A stretch of 64,000 nt of DNA from Hypericum androsaemum (taxonomy: Eukaryota; Streptophyta; Magnoliopsida; Malpighiales; Hypericaceae): contig OZ023182.1 of NCBI GenBank assembly GCA_963995505.1, positions 18,307,619 to 18,371,618 of the forward strand, written 5' to 3'. The position numbers and the translations under genes were made by a program. Numbering within the stretch: position 1 is the stretch's first letter; the number at the start of each line of letters is the position of its first letter. Under the pieces are notes generated by a model that was not told the DNA's origin, made no database searches, and saw only the letters and a program-made list of their open reading frames with translations. Positions 36,090-48,400 of the stretch are shown one piece after another.

Positions 36090-36306
36090 CGGCCGACGAC
36101 GAGTGGGTCGAGCAGGACCCGACCATGGTTCGGCTGACCGGGAAGCAACCGTTCAATGCCGAACCGCTCCTCGACCGACTCATGCACCACGGGTTCATCA
36201 CCCCTTCCCCGCTCCACTGCGTCCGGAACCACCGTCGGGTTCCCCGTGACCTTGGTCTGCGCGGGCAAACGGTTGGGTTCAACTGGGGCCCAACGGGGAT
36301 ATCTTG
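36090..36306 (+). pseudogene. NIA: Nitrate reductase gene fragment, internally deleted
   Basis: The plus strand reads [37 protein letters not shown] and PLHCVRNH, which match the N-terminal molybdenum-cofactor domain of plant NADH nitrate reductase. Then [11 protein letters not shown] appears in a second frame and [13 protein letters not shown] in the first. Those two motifs are farther along the same domain, so short internal deletions and a frameshift have occurred. Only about 70 of roughly 900 residues are present. The capture probably occurred inside a TIR element. It cannot be functional. Confidence 0.85.
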
Positions 36307-36751
36307 AGGGCTGGTTCAAATCGTTTAACTGGGTTCAACATGGATGGTAAAGCATAGTCCCGTTGCTCGGGGCAATTATTTTTTTAAATGAACAACTTGG
36401 ACTAAATGAAATGACATCTCATTTTATCGTATAAGATATTATAAAACTTACCAAATTGGTTAATTATCTCAATTTGTAGATAGAAAATAGAGAGAAGTTG
36501 GTTTTTTATATTTTAGGATTTTTAATATTGAGATTTTTCAAGTTTTGTTTTTGTAACGCCAACTTCAACATCAGAAAAACCTGTGACACAGTTGACAAAC
36601 TCACAGTGATTCGAAATTTATTGCAAACATAAGAGTTTGAAAACTTCTATAGATAAATAAAACGAAACAAGAAGTATTTGATATATATATGAAGTACTAA
36701 AATAAACTGTAGCGTTGGTCCCAGGTCTAGGTTTGTAGCGTTGTTTCCAAA

Positions 36752-37375
36752 GACCACCCGCAGCAGAGATCAAAATCTCGCGCGGGTAGTTTTTTAATAT
36801 TTAAAAAAAATGTAATGAAAAAGGGGGGCGAGTGGCCGATCGAGGTGCTTGCCTGATCGCCGCTCGCGAGCGGCAAATTGGCCACTTGGCCTTTTTTTTT
36901 CTTTACTTATTTATCTAATTAGTTCCACTTGGCATAATATTATTCGTTAAAAATATATATTTTCGGATAATATTTTCGTGGTTATCTAAACAGATCTAAA
37001 ACTAAAAAAAATTATGAAAATTATTATTTTTAAAATCTCTATAAATAGAGTCCAATGTTAACATATTTTCACACACCATCTAAAATTCTCTCTTCTTTCA
37101 TTACATAATCTCTTCTTTTAAATTTTCTCTGTAATATTTTTCTATTATAGATCCAAATGATTCTAATTCTCCAAATTATAATCCTTTCGAATCTTATAAT
37201 CCTTCAGCTTATCAAAATTATGGAGAGTATCCAGACTCTCAACCTTTTTATAGCTCTCAATTGTCGTCAAATTTCTCTCAAATTCTATTTTTCCAACACC
37301 AACCCCCACAAAATATTCTACGGCATTTTTCATTCGATGGGTCTAGCGAGAAAAAAATAAAAAGTCTGCACCAAG
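36752..37375 (+). mobile_element. PIF/Harbinger relic (5' end and ORF1 start), same family as 61274-64000
   Basis: It begins GACCACCCGCAGCAGAGATC and carries the same leader (TATAAATAGAGTCCAATGTTAA) as the element at 61274. The ORF1 start follows, with YQNYGEYPDSQPFYSSQ and FFQHQPPQNIL at 37147-37350. The probable start codon is ATA instead of ATG (37147). Homology stops at about 37375 inside ORF1. It keeps about 120 bp of ORF1 leader that the 61-kb copy has lost. Confidence 0.8.
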
Positions 37376-37860
37376 TATAGCTTTGAAATAAACTGTTTCA
37401 GAACTATAGCGTTGCTGGTAATAGTTGAATTCTAGTGGGACCAGCTTGCTGTCAAGTTTGTCGTGGGGATTCCAATTTGCATGAAAAGTCGATATTGAAA
37501 ATCGGTCCCAGGTCGAAAACATTTTCCGATTTTGGTCCCAGGTCAAAAAAAATTTATATTTTTGTCCCAGGTCGAAAAGATTCATTCGATAATGAAAGTC
37601 AAAAAAAATTTTGATTTTATCCCAGGTCAAAAATATTTTTCGATTTTGGTCCCAGGTCAAAAATATTTTCTATTTTGATCCCTGGTCGAAAAGATTCCTT
37701 CGATAATGAAAGTGAAAAAAAAATTTCGATTTTGTCCCAGGTCGAAAAAAATTTTCAATCTGGAAAAGGAACACTATATCCGAAATTTTTCAACAGTAAT
37801 ACCAAATTGGTAAAAAAAAAAATTGTATTGTAGCACCATTTTGGACAAAAATCCATAGCC

Positions 37861-38022
37861 GAATCAGATATTTTTTAAACCTATAATATAGCGTCATGGA
37901 TTAATAAGTATGAACCATCCATTTGATGGTACACTAGAATTTTTGTCTTGGGTAGAATGATGGTGCACTAGATAGACTTTAACGAAGACTATAACAACGT
38001 ATGCAGACTGCGCTGGTCTCAA
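37861..38022. other. Short WAK 3' flank piece before copy E
   Basis: Contains the flank motifs ATTTGATGGTACACTAGA and AGACTATAACAACGTATGCAG, then joins the C-terminal codons of copy E at about 38023. The normal stop and immediate 3' UTR are deleted. Confidence 0.65.
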
Positions 38023-38642
38023 TACTCGTCGGCCGACCAATGAATCGATATCAGTAGTATCCAAGCTAGAATAGTGATTGGTAGAAGTGAATCCGAAGTC
38101 CCAATGATCACTCTCCATGATCGCTGGTTGCTCTTCATAAGCTGATGAGGCATCAGGACCTTGATGAGACTTTTGTATCCCTTCCAGCACTACAACCACT
38201 TCTTTCACACTCGGCCTCTCCATCCCGGTCCAGTTCAAGCATCTCCGCGCGAAATTTGCAACCAAGATGATCTCCTCTTCTTCCAAACACCTCAATTCGA
38301 TCATCAACAATATCAAACATGTGGTCTTCGTCCATAAAGAGGAGAAAACGGTAAACCAAACTCTGAACCTTCTTCTTCTCCTCCTGCATCACAAATTGGC
38401 TTTAGCCCGTGAGCAGCTCCACCAGCACGACACCAAAGCTGTAAACGTCATTTTTATCTATGAACTGAGTTGACCTGAAGTACTCGGGATCCAAGTACCC
38501 GAATGTGCCCTGCACGCGGGTGGTAACGTGAGTTTGGTCAACAATGACAGATTTCGAAATGCCGAAATCAGCCACCTTGGCTCGGTACTTCTCATCCAAA
38601 AGTATGTTTGTAGACTTGATATCCCGGTGGTAGATGGGGATC

Positions 38643-39632
38643 CACAGTACACCTATCTCCTTTGACTCTAATGCCTTGTCTAGGGTCCCTGGGCATTGGC
38701 TCAATATTTGGAACCTTGCTTCTTCGAAATCTGCCTCCGCCAACATCTTAAATCGCAATATTGGCATCTCACTTGGTACAGAAGATTTGGAAAGGTTCTG
38801 GGAGGATTGTTGGTGCATGGAGACTCCATTTTCTCACCTATTTCCAAGGTTGTACTCGTTATCTTGTGGTGCAGGTTGTACGGTGGCTGAATTTGGTGAG
38901 TGGGTTGAAGGCTTATGGAGTTGGAAATTGCAATGGCGGAGGGCTTTACGTGCATGGGAAGAAGAGTCCGAGCAGGACCTGTTGACTGTCTTGTCAGCTG
39001 GTCATCCTTCACGGGATAAAGCAGACAGATTTATATGGAAACTAGACCTATCCGCGGGATACTCAGTTAGGAGTATGTACAAGCTCATGTTTGACGATTT
39101 TTTCTTCGATGCATCGGTTGTACTTCGTAAAGACTGGTCGAGGCTTGTGCCATACAAGATTAGTTGTTTCCTCTGGATGGCTTTGCAGGGTCGTATCAAG
39201 ACCAAAGATAACCTGCATCGGATTGGTTTGCTTGGAAGGGCAGGTACTTTTTGTCCCCTTTGTGGCTTGGATGAGGAGTCCTCCACACATCTGTTCCTCT
39301 CTTGCCCTCATGTTAGGAGAGTTTGGGACTGGCTAGCTAGGTTGGCAGGAGTAAGTTGGTGCGTGGGCAACTCCACCCTTCACTTTGCGGAGTCGTGGGT
39401 TGGGCTGGTGAAGGGGAAGATCTTCAAACAAATCTGGTACACAACTTTAGCCGCTGTTTGTTGGAGCGTTTGGCTAGCGAGAAATAAAGTAGTTTTTGAC
39501 AATGAGCCTTTCCATTTCAACAAGCTAATTTTGGACACTTCGAGGAGGATCTCGGAGTGGACTTTTTGGTCGGGAGTGACAGTGCATGCTCAATTGCAGG
39601 ATGTGATCGTCAGCATCGGTGCTTTGGAGTAA
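38643..39632 (+). pseudogene. LINE ORF2 C-terminal part with zinc-binding RT domain
   Basis: An open frame to a stop at 39630-39632 encodes the C-terminal region of a plant LINE polyprotein: [14 protein letters not shown] at the start, then DRFIWKLDLSAGYSVRSMYK, PYKISCFLWMALQGRIKTKD and CPLCGLDEESSTHLFLSC, the zf-RVT type zinc-binding domain, followed by VWLARNKVVF. The catalytic RT and endonuclease parts are missing by 5' truncation. The first Met at 38634 is host sequence. Confidence 0.92.
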
Positions 39633-39803
39633 CCTGTAGTCGAACATTTTCTATTTAGGTGTTTTGACGTCGGTGCTTGGTGGTTCTTTGTAGTCATGTA
39701 ATGGACTTGTTCGGGCTGATTGCTTTCTATGCAATCACCCTTCGCGTTATTGCCTGTAAATATTTGGAGTTTATTAATACTATTTACCTTTAAAAAAAAA
39801 GAA
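38643..39803 (+). mobile_element. 5'-truncated LINE inserted in the WAK E kinase exon
   Basis: GGGGATC flanks it (38636-38642 and 39804-39810). A run of nine As precedes the right copy, apart from a short GAA. The paralogous kinase exons show the empty site (GTAGATGGGCATTGAAGCGG). It is on the strand opposite to the host gene. Confidence 0.9.
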
Positions 39804-40581
39804 GGGGATCAAAGCGGCCGAGTGCAAGTAAGCAAGCGCCTTGATGCTTCAACACCGATCTTCAACCGCATGTCCCAAGTCATGTGCTCGTCGTTCTTCT
39901 GGCCTTGAAGAAGCTCGACAATGTTTCCATTAGGGATAAACTCGTAGACCAACAAAGGGACCTCGGTCTGCAAGCAGCATCCTAAAAGCTTTACCATGTT
40001 CCGGTGGTTAACTTGCGAGAGAATAATAACTTCGTTGATGAACTCTCGGGTCTTGCATTCATCTAGGACAGATTTTGTCCTCTTGACCGCCACGATCCGC
40101 CCGTCTGCTAGCATGCCCTTGTACACTGCCTTGGCCTCCCTAGCCGAGCATTCTATTGACGTTGGAATGATCAGTGGCTCTCTCGAGCTCCTTGAAACTG
40201 AACATCTTCACTTTCTCCACATTGACTTCTCTAGACAAAAGCTGTTCCTGCAGCAGTAAACCTCTGTTGCGCCTGAAATTCTTCTCTCTCCGCTTTCTGC
40301 TCCTTCGTTTCTGTTGGGGTTTATCTCAAATTCTAGATAAATTAGTACTATATTCCTATTTAGAGAAGGGTAATAATCTCTTATATATATCGGCCTATGC
40401 CTAGATCTTTTGTGTGTAGTCGAGAGTTGTGAGGTAGAGAAAACCCTCACGGAGGCCTTATAACCTGTTTCACTTGCATAGTGGATGACTCTCCTTTACC
40501 CATGATTTTCTCCCCGTCCTGGGGTTTCCACATAATTTTTTATCTCTTATTTTACTCGTTTTGATCTGATTTCTCAACAAT

Positions 40582-40594
40582 TGGTATCAGAGCC
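40582..40594 (+). other. Primer binding site of the copia element, initiator tRNA-Met
   Basis: TGGTATCAGAGCC two bases after the 5' LTR. Confidence 0.92.
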
Positions 40595-41163
40595 AGATCT
40601 GAGATACGAGTATTCGACAAAAAAAGGGGGGCCGATTTTGGAATTGGGGGAAATTGAAATCAACGGTTACAACTCACTGTCGCTGATTCGAGGAGCCGTT
40701 GCACGTGGGGGTTGCAAACCCGTTTACAAAATCAGGTCTTTGAGAGAAGAGACGACGCCGCCGTTGTCTGGAGCAGTCTGCGCCTATTACCGTCGTTACC
40801 TCACCATCACCTTGGAGAGGCGACCGTTCCCCCAGCCTCGTCGTCACATGCCCTCTGTTCGTTTGACTCTCCATCGGGGAGAGAGAAAACTCCCAAAAAT
40901 CTGCTGCCACCGCCACCGCCTCTGTTGCCATCTCGCTCGCCACTGACCGAGGCCGAGCTTGTGGCCGTCCAGCCCACTTGTCTGATCGCCTGCCGTGGTG
41001 GTCCACCGTCAGTCACCACTTTGCCTGAGTTTTGGGTTGAAAAACCCTAGTTTTTGAGTTGACTCAGTCAATTGTTTGACTGGTTGACCGAAAGTCAATT
41101 ATTTTGGTTTTCTAACCAATTTTGGGCTGATTTCTTGGTTCGAGGTATTTCAGGATAACTTCT

Positions 41164-44100
41164 ATGAAGTACAAAATCCCTCAATTGAAGAGAAAAAATA
41201 ATTTTTCCTTATGGCAGGTGAAGATGCGTGCTATTTTGACACATTTAGAGCTGGATGAGACTTTACTTGATGAGAAGTTAATGCCTTCGAGTTGAAATGC
41301 TGCGATAAAAGCGTCAAAGAACCGTTAGGCTGTGAGTCAGATTCAGCTGCATTTGTCAGATGATATTTTGCGGGATATGTTGAAGCAGACAACAGCTTCC
41401 TCATTGTGGGCAAAGCTTAAAAAGTTATGCATGCCCAAGAGTTTGACCAACAAAGTGTGCTTGAAGCAATGACTGTTCTCTATCGGGTTGCAAAAAGATA
41501 AGTCTGTTCATGACCACCTTAAGGATATAATGACTGATCTTAGAACTCTGGATGTAAAGTATGATGATGAAGATCTTGCTTTATTGTTATTGTGCTCGTT
41601 GCCTGCCTTTTATCAACAATTCAAGGATAAGCACACTGTGAGCTCCTCTGAAAATAGCTAAGGGACTGGCTTAGTTGTGAAAGGGAAGTCTGAAGAGAGG
41701 AATGCTAAGTCTAGTTTGAGGAAGAAGAGTAGGAGAAAATCAAGGTCTATGCATAAGGATAAGACTTGTTTCAATTGTCATAAGGTTGGGCATATTAAAT
41801 AGTTCTGTCCGGAGTTGAAGAACAAGAAGAAGGGCGGCAGTGCTAGTGTTGTCACCACCATTCAGCAAGAATCTGATGGAGACCTTTTGTCTGTGATTGA
41901 TGGGAAGTCCAAGGTTGATGTTGCTTGGGTCCTTGATTCTGCTTGTACGTTTCATATGTGTCCCATCCGGAACTGATTTTCAACATATGAATGTGCAGAG
42001 GGTAATGTTCTCATGGGAAATAATTTTATCTGCAAGGTTGTTGGTATTAGCACAGTGAAGATTAAGATGCATGATGGTGTCATTCGAACTTTAACGGATG
42101 TGAGACATATCCCTGATCTGAAGTGGAACTTGATTTCGTTGAGTACCCTTGATTCATTGGGGTACAGGTACACCGGAGAAGGTGGAGTTCTTTATATGAG
42201 TAAGAACTCATTAGTGCATATGAAGGCCAAGAAAGAGGTTGAGAATCTGTATATTTTGCAGGGTTTTACAGTTACAGGGATATGTCTTTGTCACTTTTAA
42301 GCAGTGGAAGACTATAATTGAGAAGCAGACTGGGAGAGATGTCAAGCATCTCCACACAGACAATGGATTTGAGTTTTGCTCTAGTTAATTTGATAAGTTA
42401 TGTAAGAATGAGGGTATTGTCAGGCATAAGACAATCCCTGGTACACCTCAACAGAATGGAGTCGCTGAAAGAATGAACAGAATTTTGTTGGAGAAAGATC
42501 GCTGTATGCTGTCAAATGCTGGTTTGCCTAAGTCATTTTGGGCTGAAGCTACTTTCACTGCCTATCACCTTGTCAATCGTTCACCTCATGCATCTCTTGA
42601 TTGCAAGGTACCTGATGAAAGATGGTCTGGAAATCCTCCTAGTTATGCTGATTTGAAGATATTTTGGTGTCCTGCCTATGCTCATGTGAATAATGGCAAG
42701 TTAGAGACAAGATCTGTGAAATGTATCTTCCTTGGCTATGCTTCTGGAGTGAAGGGATACAAGTTATGGTGTCCCAAGCTGTCTAAGGTCTTGTTGAGTA
42801 GGAATGTTATTTTCAAAGAGACAGACATACTAAGTAAGAGGGAGGATATTTATTCACCTGGTATTTCCAGTGCTCCAAGTGTGGACTTGCAAAAGTCAAA
42901 AGTGCAGGTGGAGTTTGATGCTGATCCAAAAGAGAGTTCCTTCCGTGATGTTGATTGCCATGATCCTACTCATGATGGGTTGTCTGATGAAGCTGAGAAT
43001 GTTGGCACAGTTGAGAAGGAGCCAGCATATTTCATTGCTAGAGACAGGCCCAGAAGAATTATCAGGCCTCCACAGAAGTTGGGTGAGGCTGATATTGTTG
43101 CTTTTGCCTTGAATGTGGTAGAATAAGTTGATAGCTGTGAAGAACCATCTAGTTACTCAGATGCTGTGAAGTCAAAAGACTCTACTAGATGGTTAGTTGC
43201 TATGAAGGAAGAGATAGAATCTCTTCACAAGAACAAGACTTGGGAGATTACTAAGCTACCTAAGGATAAAAAGGTTGTCTGTTGCAAGTGGGTATTTAAG
43301 AAGAAGGATGGTATACCTAGAGTTGAAGAGCCTAGATACAAGGCTAGGCTAGTGGCTAGAGGATATAGTCAGATTTCTGGTATAGATTTAATGAGGTATT
43401 TTCACCAGTTGTGAAGCATACCTCATTCGTTCTCTTCTTGGTATTGTCGCTATGTAGGATTTGGAGCTTGAACAGTTTGATGTAAAGATAGCTTTCTTGA
43501 ATGGAGAGCTTGAGGAGCGAATTTATATGGCACAGCCTGAGAGTTTTTATGTTGAAGGCAAAGAAGATCATATGTGGTTGTTGAAGAAGTCCTTGTATGG
43601 CCTTAAGCAGTCTCTGAGGCAGTGGTATAAAAGGTTTGATTCCTTTATGATTTCTCATGGTTATGAGAGGAGCAAGTATGATAGTTGTGTATATCTAAAA
43701 AGGCTACACGACGGTTCCCAAGTGTATTTGCTCTTGTATGTGGATGACATGTTAATTGCTGGCAGTGACAAAGGAGAGGTGAGGAAGCTCAAAGCTCTGT
43801 TGAGTAGCGAGTTTGAGATGAAAGATTTGGGTCATGCTAAGAAGATTCTTGGCATGGAGATTGCCAGAGATAGAGGAGCAAGGAAATTATTTCTGAGTCA
43901 GGAGAGTTACATTGAAAAGGTACTTGACATGTTTGATGTGACTGGTAATCCTGTGAGTACTCCTCTTGGTACATATTTTTGGCTTTCGTCTGCTTTATCT
44001 CCACAGTTAGCTGCTGAGGTCGATTACATGTCTGGTGTTCCATACTCCAGTGCTGTTGGTTCTCTGATGTTTGCTATGGTTTGCACACGCCCGAATTTGG

Positions 44101-44696
44101 CCTATGCTGTGAGTATTGTTAGCAGGTTTATGGCAAATCCTTGAGAAGGTCATTGGAGAGCAGTGGAGTAGATTATGAGGTTCTTGAATGGTACCAAAGG
44201 TGTGTGTCTACAGTTTGGAAGTACCAATGATAGAGTTATTGGTTTCGTTGATTCAAATTATGCTGGAGACTTTGATAAGTTCAGGTCATTGTCTGGATAT
44301 GTCTTCACTCTTGGAGGATGTGCTATCAGTTGGAGAGCTTGTCTACAGGCCACAGTTGCATTGTCAACCACTGAGACGGAGTATATAGCTATTACTGAAG
44401 GTGTGAAGGAGGCTATCTGGTTGAAAGGTTTGTTTAGTGAAATTTGTGAGAAGCTGTAGGTCAGTACAGTGTACTCTGATAGTCAAAGTACTATTTATCT
44501 CACGAGGGATGCTATGTATCATGAGAGGACGAAGCACATTGATGTGAGGTACCACTTCATTCGGGAGTATGTTGCTCAAGGTAACATTGTTGTGAGCAAG
44601 ATTGGTACTCATGACAGCCCTGCAGACATGTTGACGAAGCCGCTTTCTGGTACTAAGTTCGAGCATTGCTTGGACTTGGTAAGTGTTCATGCTTAA
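41164..44696 (+). pseudogene. Copia gag-pol of the 40-kb element, many stops and an integrase deletion
   Basis: Gag opens MKYKIPQLKRKNNFSLWQVK at 41164. The zinc knuckle CFNCHKVGHIK*FC (about 41770) has a TAG. Protease shows DSACTFHMCP. The GAG-pre-integrase region is readable (42013-42290); the first part of integrase is missing, with HTDNGFEFC and PGTPQQNGVAERMNR following directly. RT shows CKWVFKKKDG, a frame break near 43390-43470, YGLKQSLRQWY and LLLYVDDMLIAGS. RNase H shows FVDSNYAGD, TETEYIAITEGVKEA and [10 protein letters not shown]. The stops at 44142, 44170 and 44457 are typical of C-to-T decay. Confidence 0.92.
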
Positions 44697-45126
44697 TGAT
44701 GATTGCCCTTAGGGGCTGATGGTGAAGGTGGAGCAGTGTTGATGTTGGAGTCATAGAATTTGGTCCAATGTGGAGATTTGTTAGGATTTATCTCAAATTC
44801 TAGACAAATTAGTACTATATTCCTATTTAGAGTAGGGTAATAATCTCCTATATATATCGGCCTATGCCTAGGTCTTTTGTGTATAGTCGAGAGTTGTGAG
44901 GTAGAAAGAACCCTCACGGAAGTCTTGTAACCTGTTTGATTCGCATAGTGGACGATTCTCCTTTGTCCGTGGTTTTCTCCCCATCTTGAGGTTTTCACAT
45001 AATTCTTGTGTCTCGTGTTTTACTCGTTTCAATCTGATTTCTCAACAGTTTCCTCCACACCTTGCTCAGTGTCCAGATGCCAGCCGCTCCGAGTACTACC
45101 GCAAAGCCTATGATAAGACCTGCACT

Positions 45127-46239
45127 AAGTTTACGAGTCAATAATAAGATGACATGGATGGTTCTATCTTAAGAATGAGATATTTGCGGGTAACAAAACC
45201 TGAATTTGAATAAATCGGTGGAGTTCGTATCGGGATGCCAACCAATTTCAATAGGAAATATATTTTAGATAATAGCTAGGAATAGGATGCCATAGTTAAA
45301 TTTTCCCGCGAGAGTAGTATCGATGTATTACCTATGAACACCAGGAACTTCTTTTTCGCTGGATCAATCGGCAAGCATTCATAACTTCCTCCCGTATTTA
45401 TGCAGCGTTCAGGTTGAGAATAGCAAATACCCGGGTCATGAAGTGAGCATTCATCAATATCTGAGAAAGCGAAAGAAACACATATTACAATCTCGGTGGG
45501 ACGGCAACAGAATCTTGTTATGATGAATGCTAATAACAGAAGACGCCTGTTATGCGAGCGTGGGCCAGACGACAAGCACACAAGCATCCTGGAAAGCCCA
45601 CTTTTAGGCGTTACAGAAAAGAACGCACCCATGAAAGGCATGTCAAATGGTTTTGCGGCCTGTAGAGGAGGTTACGGGTCTGTGTAGGTTTTTAATGGAG
45701 ACGTGTCTCACAAATGTGAATATGTACTATGTGCACAATGGGGGAAGTGGCAAAAACGGGTCTGTTTGCCTTCTCCCCAAGCGCCGCCCAGAGAGGCAAC
45801 AAGTTGCCTTGTAAGGGTGCGCATTCTCCTTCCTTCCTCTCTCACATCTACCTCTCTCTCAACTTAACTTTTTCAAAATTAGTAATAATTTGGAACTTTA
45901 TGATTTGTCACATCATCATTTACATGGTCACAAAAAATTGAGAAGGCAAGACACATTGTCACCGAAAATACATATGGCTGCCACATGGCCGGATAACCTG
46001 GGGCAGCTAGCAAAGACTAGAAAGTGAAAAAATTAAAAAAGTTGGACTCCTTTTAGTGTGTTTTAAAACACAGAAACTAAATGCATAAATGGTTATATTA
46101 TAGGGTAGTAAAGTGCGTTTTCTAAAAAAATATAATTTTTCGGATAAATTATTCTCCAGTCTCTGATGTATGTCATTATTACGACTAGGATACCTTCTAT
46201 TCAAAAATTATGCACATTACAAAAAAAATAACAAAAATG
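45127..46239. other. Introns 2 and 1 of WAK copy E
   Basis: 45127-45331 is intron 2. Intron 1 lies between exon 2 (45332-45460) and exon 1 (46240). It contains the segment shared with 26420-26560 and then AT-rich sequence (45740-46200) with no recognised feature. It is longer than in D (about 190 bp) and F (about 115 bp), so an insertion is likely. Confidence 0.6.
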
Positions 46240-47024
46240 AGTGTTGACACTAGCCATAATAGCAAAATCGTTACCGGTACAACCATTTGGGACATAGGGG
46301 TTGCCTTCAGCGCCCCGCAAGCAACTACAACGAACAACGTAACTATCAATAAAATTGCAGGAAGCAGCACGCCAACCATCAGAATCAGAATAACTAAGCT
46401 CCTTTGATCTGCTATGCAGCATCGTATCATATGTGTAGGAGTCTACCTCCCAGTCAAGCACAACCGGAACATACTCCATCTCCGGCACAGCGGAGAAATC
46501 CCCGAAACTGACGACGACCTCCCTATCAAACCAGCTCTGGTTAACCAAGTACGTGTACTTGCAATTGTCATTGCCAGGATTAATACTGCTGTCGTCGTCA
46601 CCAAACCCACTTGTTATGGATATGTTGAGAACGTCGAGGGGGTACGGAATTGTGGTGGCAGCAGTTGATTCCTGCGCAACTACCGTAGGAGATCACATCT
46701 TTCACAAACGATATTATCTTTCCTAGTTTATTGTTACTTTATCCAGATATTTCCTATTTATATTTAATTTGCTTCCTAATTAGTACCAAACTTGACATAC
46801 AAGTTTTGAGCTTGACGTACAAGCAATGTAAACTTGAGGCTATATAATGCCTGTTTCATCAATGAAATAAAATATTTGCCAATTTCTTTATGATATCAGA
46901 ACAGCAATGATCCTGGTGCATAAACTCCACCAAAAATAGTCTATCCACCAAAACTCTCACGATAGCTTACCTGTCACCTTTCTTATTTCTCACAAAAAAT
47001 AAGTCTAGAAACTGAGGCATCTCC

Positions 47025-48112
47025 ATGACAGATATGGCATCGCCATATTTCTTACACCCCTTAGACAATCCGGGGCAACTCAATGTGAGCGAGTTGCTCA
47101 CTGAAAGAAACTACAACAATTGGGTCGGAAAAATGATCAACTTTCTACTCGTAAAGAACAAGCTGGGTTTTGTCGACGGGTCAATACAGAAACCGGAGGC
47201 GGGCTTGGCCGATTACGGAAGCTAGATACGTTGTGATGCGATGGTGAAAGGGTGGCTGGCCATAGCGATGGACAAAGAGGCCAAGGGCAGCGTCTACTAT
47301 GCAAAGTCAGCACATGAAGTCTGGGCTGATTTGAAGCAACGCTTTGCCAAAAGTAGCGTAACTAGGGCATAAGACTTATGACGCTCGGTGTCTCTACTGC
47401 ATCAAGAAAAAATATCAGTCTTAGCATACTTTTCAAAACTGAAAAGCTTGTGGGACGAGATGGAGGCAAATTCTCCAATGGCAGATTGCACTTGTGCAGC
47501 GAAATAGAAATATACAGCGGTACGAGAGTAGGAACAACTTTATATCTTCTTGATGGGACTCGATGATGTGTTTGGCACGGTAAAATCTCAGATTCTGAGT
47601 ACCAAGCCAACACCGAGTCTTGGGAAGGCATACCATCTCATACTTGAAGATGAGCAAACTCGTCAGATAACGGCAGCAAGATAGCCTATCGTTGAAGCTG
47701 TGGCCTTTCAGGTCGGTAATTACAATCGAGCGGACAAAGATGCGGGGCAACAAAGGTCCAAAAAGAATCAGAAGGACAAGGCTCCATGCAATCATTGTCA
47801 GAAACTTGGTCACTCCAAAGATCAATGTTTTGAATTGGTTGGTTATCCTATTTGGTGAAAAAGAAGTGAGGATCGAGATGGTGGAAGAAGGGATCGATTT
47901 GAGATCTCCACAGAACGAAAACCATCATCACTAATTACCGTGTTGGCCAGTCCTGATTCAACTCCCATACCTGGGTTAACTGGAGAGCAGTATGCACGAC
48001 TTCGCCAAGTCTTGAAGCAAGGGGGAGAAAGCAGTGCCTTCATTGTAAAAGATGCCAATGCAGAAGTCCATATGGCGGGACCTACATTCAAGGACCCTGA
48101 TTGGAGTGGGTA
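47025..48112 (+). pseudogene. Gag-like protein of the non-autonomous copia
   Basis: The frame opens MTDMASPYFLHPLDNPGQLN and LLTERNYNNWVGKMINFLLV, the copia-type Gag opening (Trp and hydrophobic spacing). It continues VKGWLAIAMDKEAKGSVYY and HEVWADLKQRFAKSS, then the zinc knuckle CNHCQKLGHSKDQC (about 47790) and SSLITVLASPDSTPIPGLTG. It has several in-frame stops (47223-47225, 47370, near 47500, 47683, 47857) and frame changes. The C-terminal part is duplicated in tandem. Confidence 0.8.
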
Positions 48113-48400
48113 GGCACTGCGGTTCTATTTCCTACTTGTCAAGTTGGGCATACGAATCTCCATCATCACCAATTACCGTGTTGGCCAGTCCTGATTCAAG
48201 TCCCATACCTCGGTTAACTGGAGAGCAGTATGCACGACTTCTCCAAGTCTCGAAGCAAGGGGGAGAAAGTAGTGCCTTCACTGTACAAGAAGCCAACACG
48301 GAAGTCCATATGGCAGGACCTACTTTCGAGGACCCTGATTGGAGTGGGTAGGCACTGCGGTTCCATTTCCTACTTGTCAAGTTGGGCATTACGAATCTCC
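47934..48400 (+). repeat. Tandem duplication, 238-bp unit, in the gag-only element
   Basis: ATTACCGTGTTGGCCAGTCC occurs at 47934 and 48172. The two units stay alike through CTGATTGGAGTGGGTAGGCA and GTCAAGTTGGGCAT. Scattered substitutions show it is not recent. Confidence 0.92.

Larger units (their letters stand above)
35325..36350 (+). mobile_element. MULE-type terminal sequence with gene-like GC-rich cargo
   Basis: 35325-35470 (AAAAAGTCTATTTTAGTACC..., GATCCACGGACAGCTGCCC) is the same terminus family as 49748-50010 and the inner copies at 56570-56690. It is followed by a GC-rich gene-like stretch (35480-36350), similar in its first part to 55705-55760 (GCCACATCATCAAAAT, GACGTGGC). No matching right end was found, so the element is truncated or rearranged. 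It carries the nitrate reductase piece. Confidence 0.55.
34830..37860. mobile_element. Compound foldback element with long inverted ends and repeated GACCTGGGACNAAAAT motifs
   Basis: 34830-35160 (TTTTTGCCCAAAATTGTGCT, then GACCTGGGAC units, then GCAAATTGGAATCCCC and AGCAAGCTGGTCCCACT) is repeated inverted at 37400-37855, where the GTCCCAGGTC motif occurs more times. The pair brackets 2.2 kb that contains a MULE-type insert (35325-36350) and a Harbinger relic (36752-37375). I did not find a clear target duplication. The class is uncertain; a MULE-like foldback is most likely. Confidence 0.7.
40312..45047 (+). mobile_element. Complete but degenerate Ty1/copia element (Tork/Tnt1-like)
   Basis: LTRs 40312-40579 (268 bp) and 44779-45047 (269 bp) start TGTT and end CTCAACA. 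They differ at about 30 positions by eye, mostly transitions, so this insertion is older than the Ty3 element. The target duplication is GTTTC (40307-40311 and 45048-45052). The tRNA-iMet primer site lies at 40582-40594. It is inserted in the WAK E exon 3 just after the membrane-proximal basic region. Confidence 0.95.
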
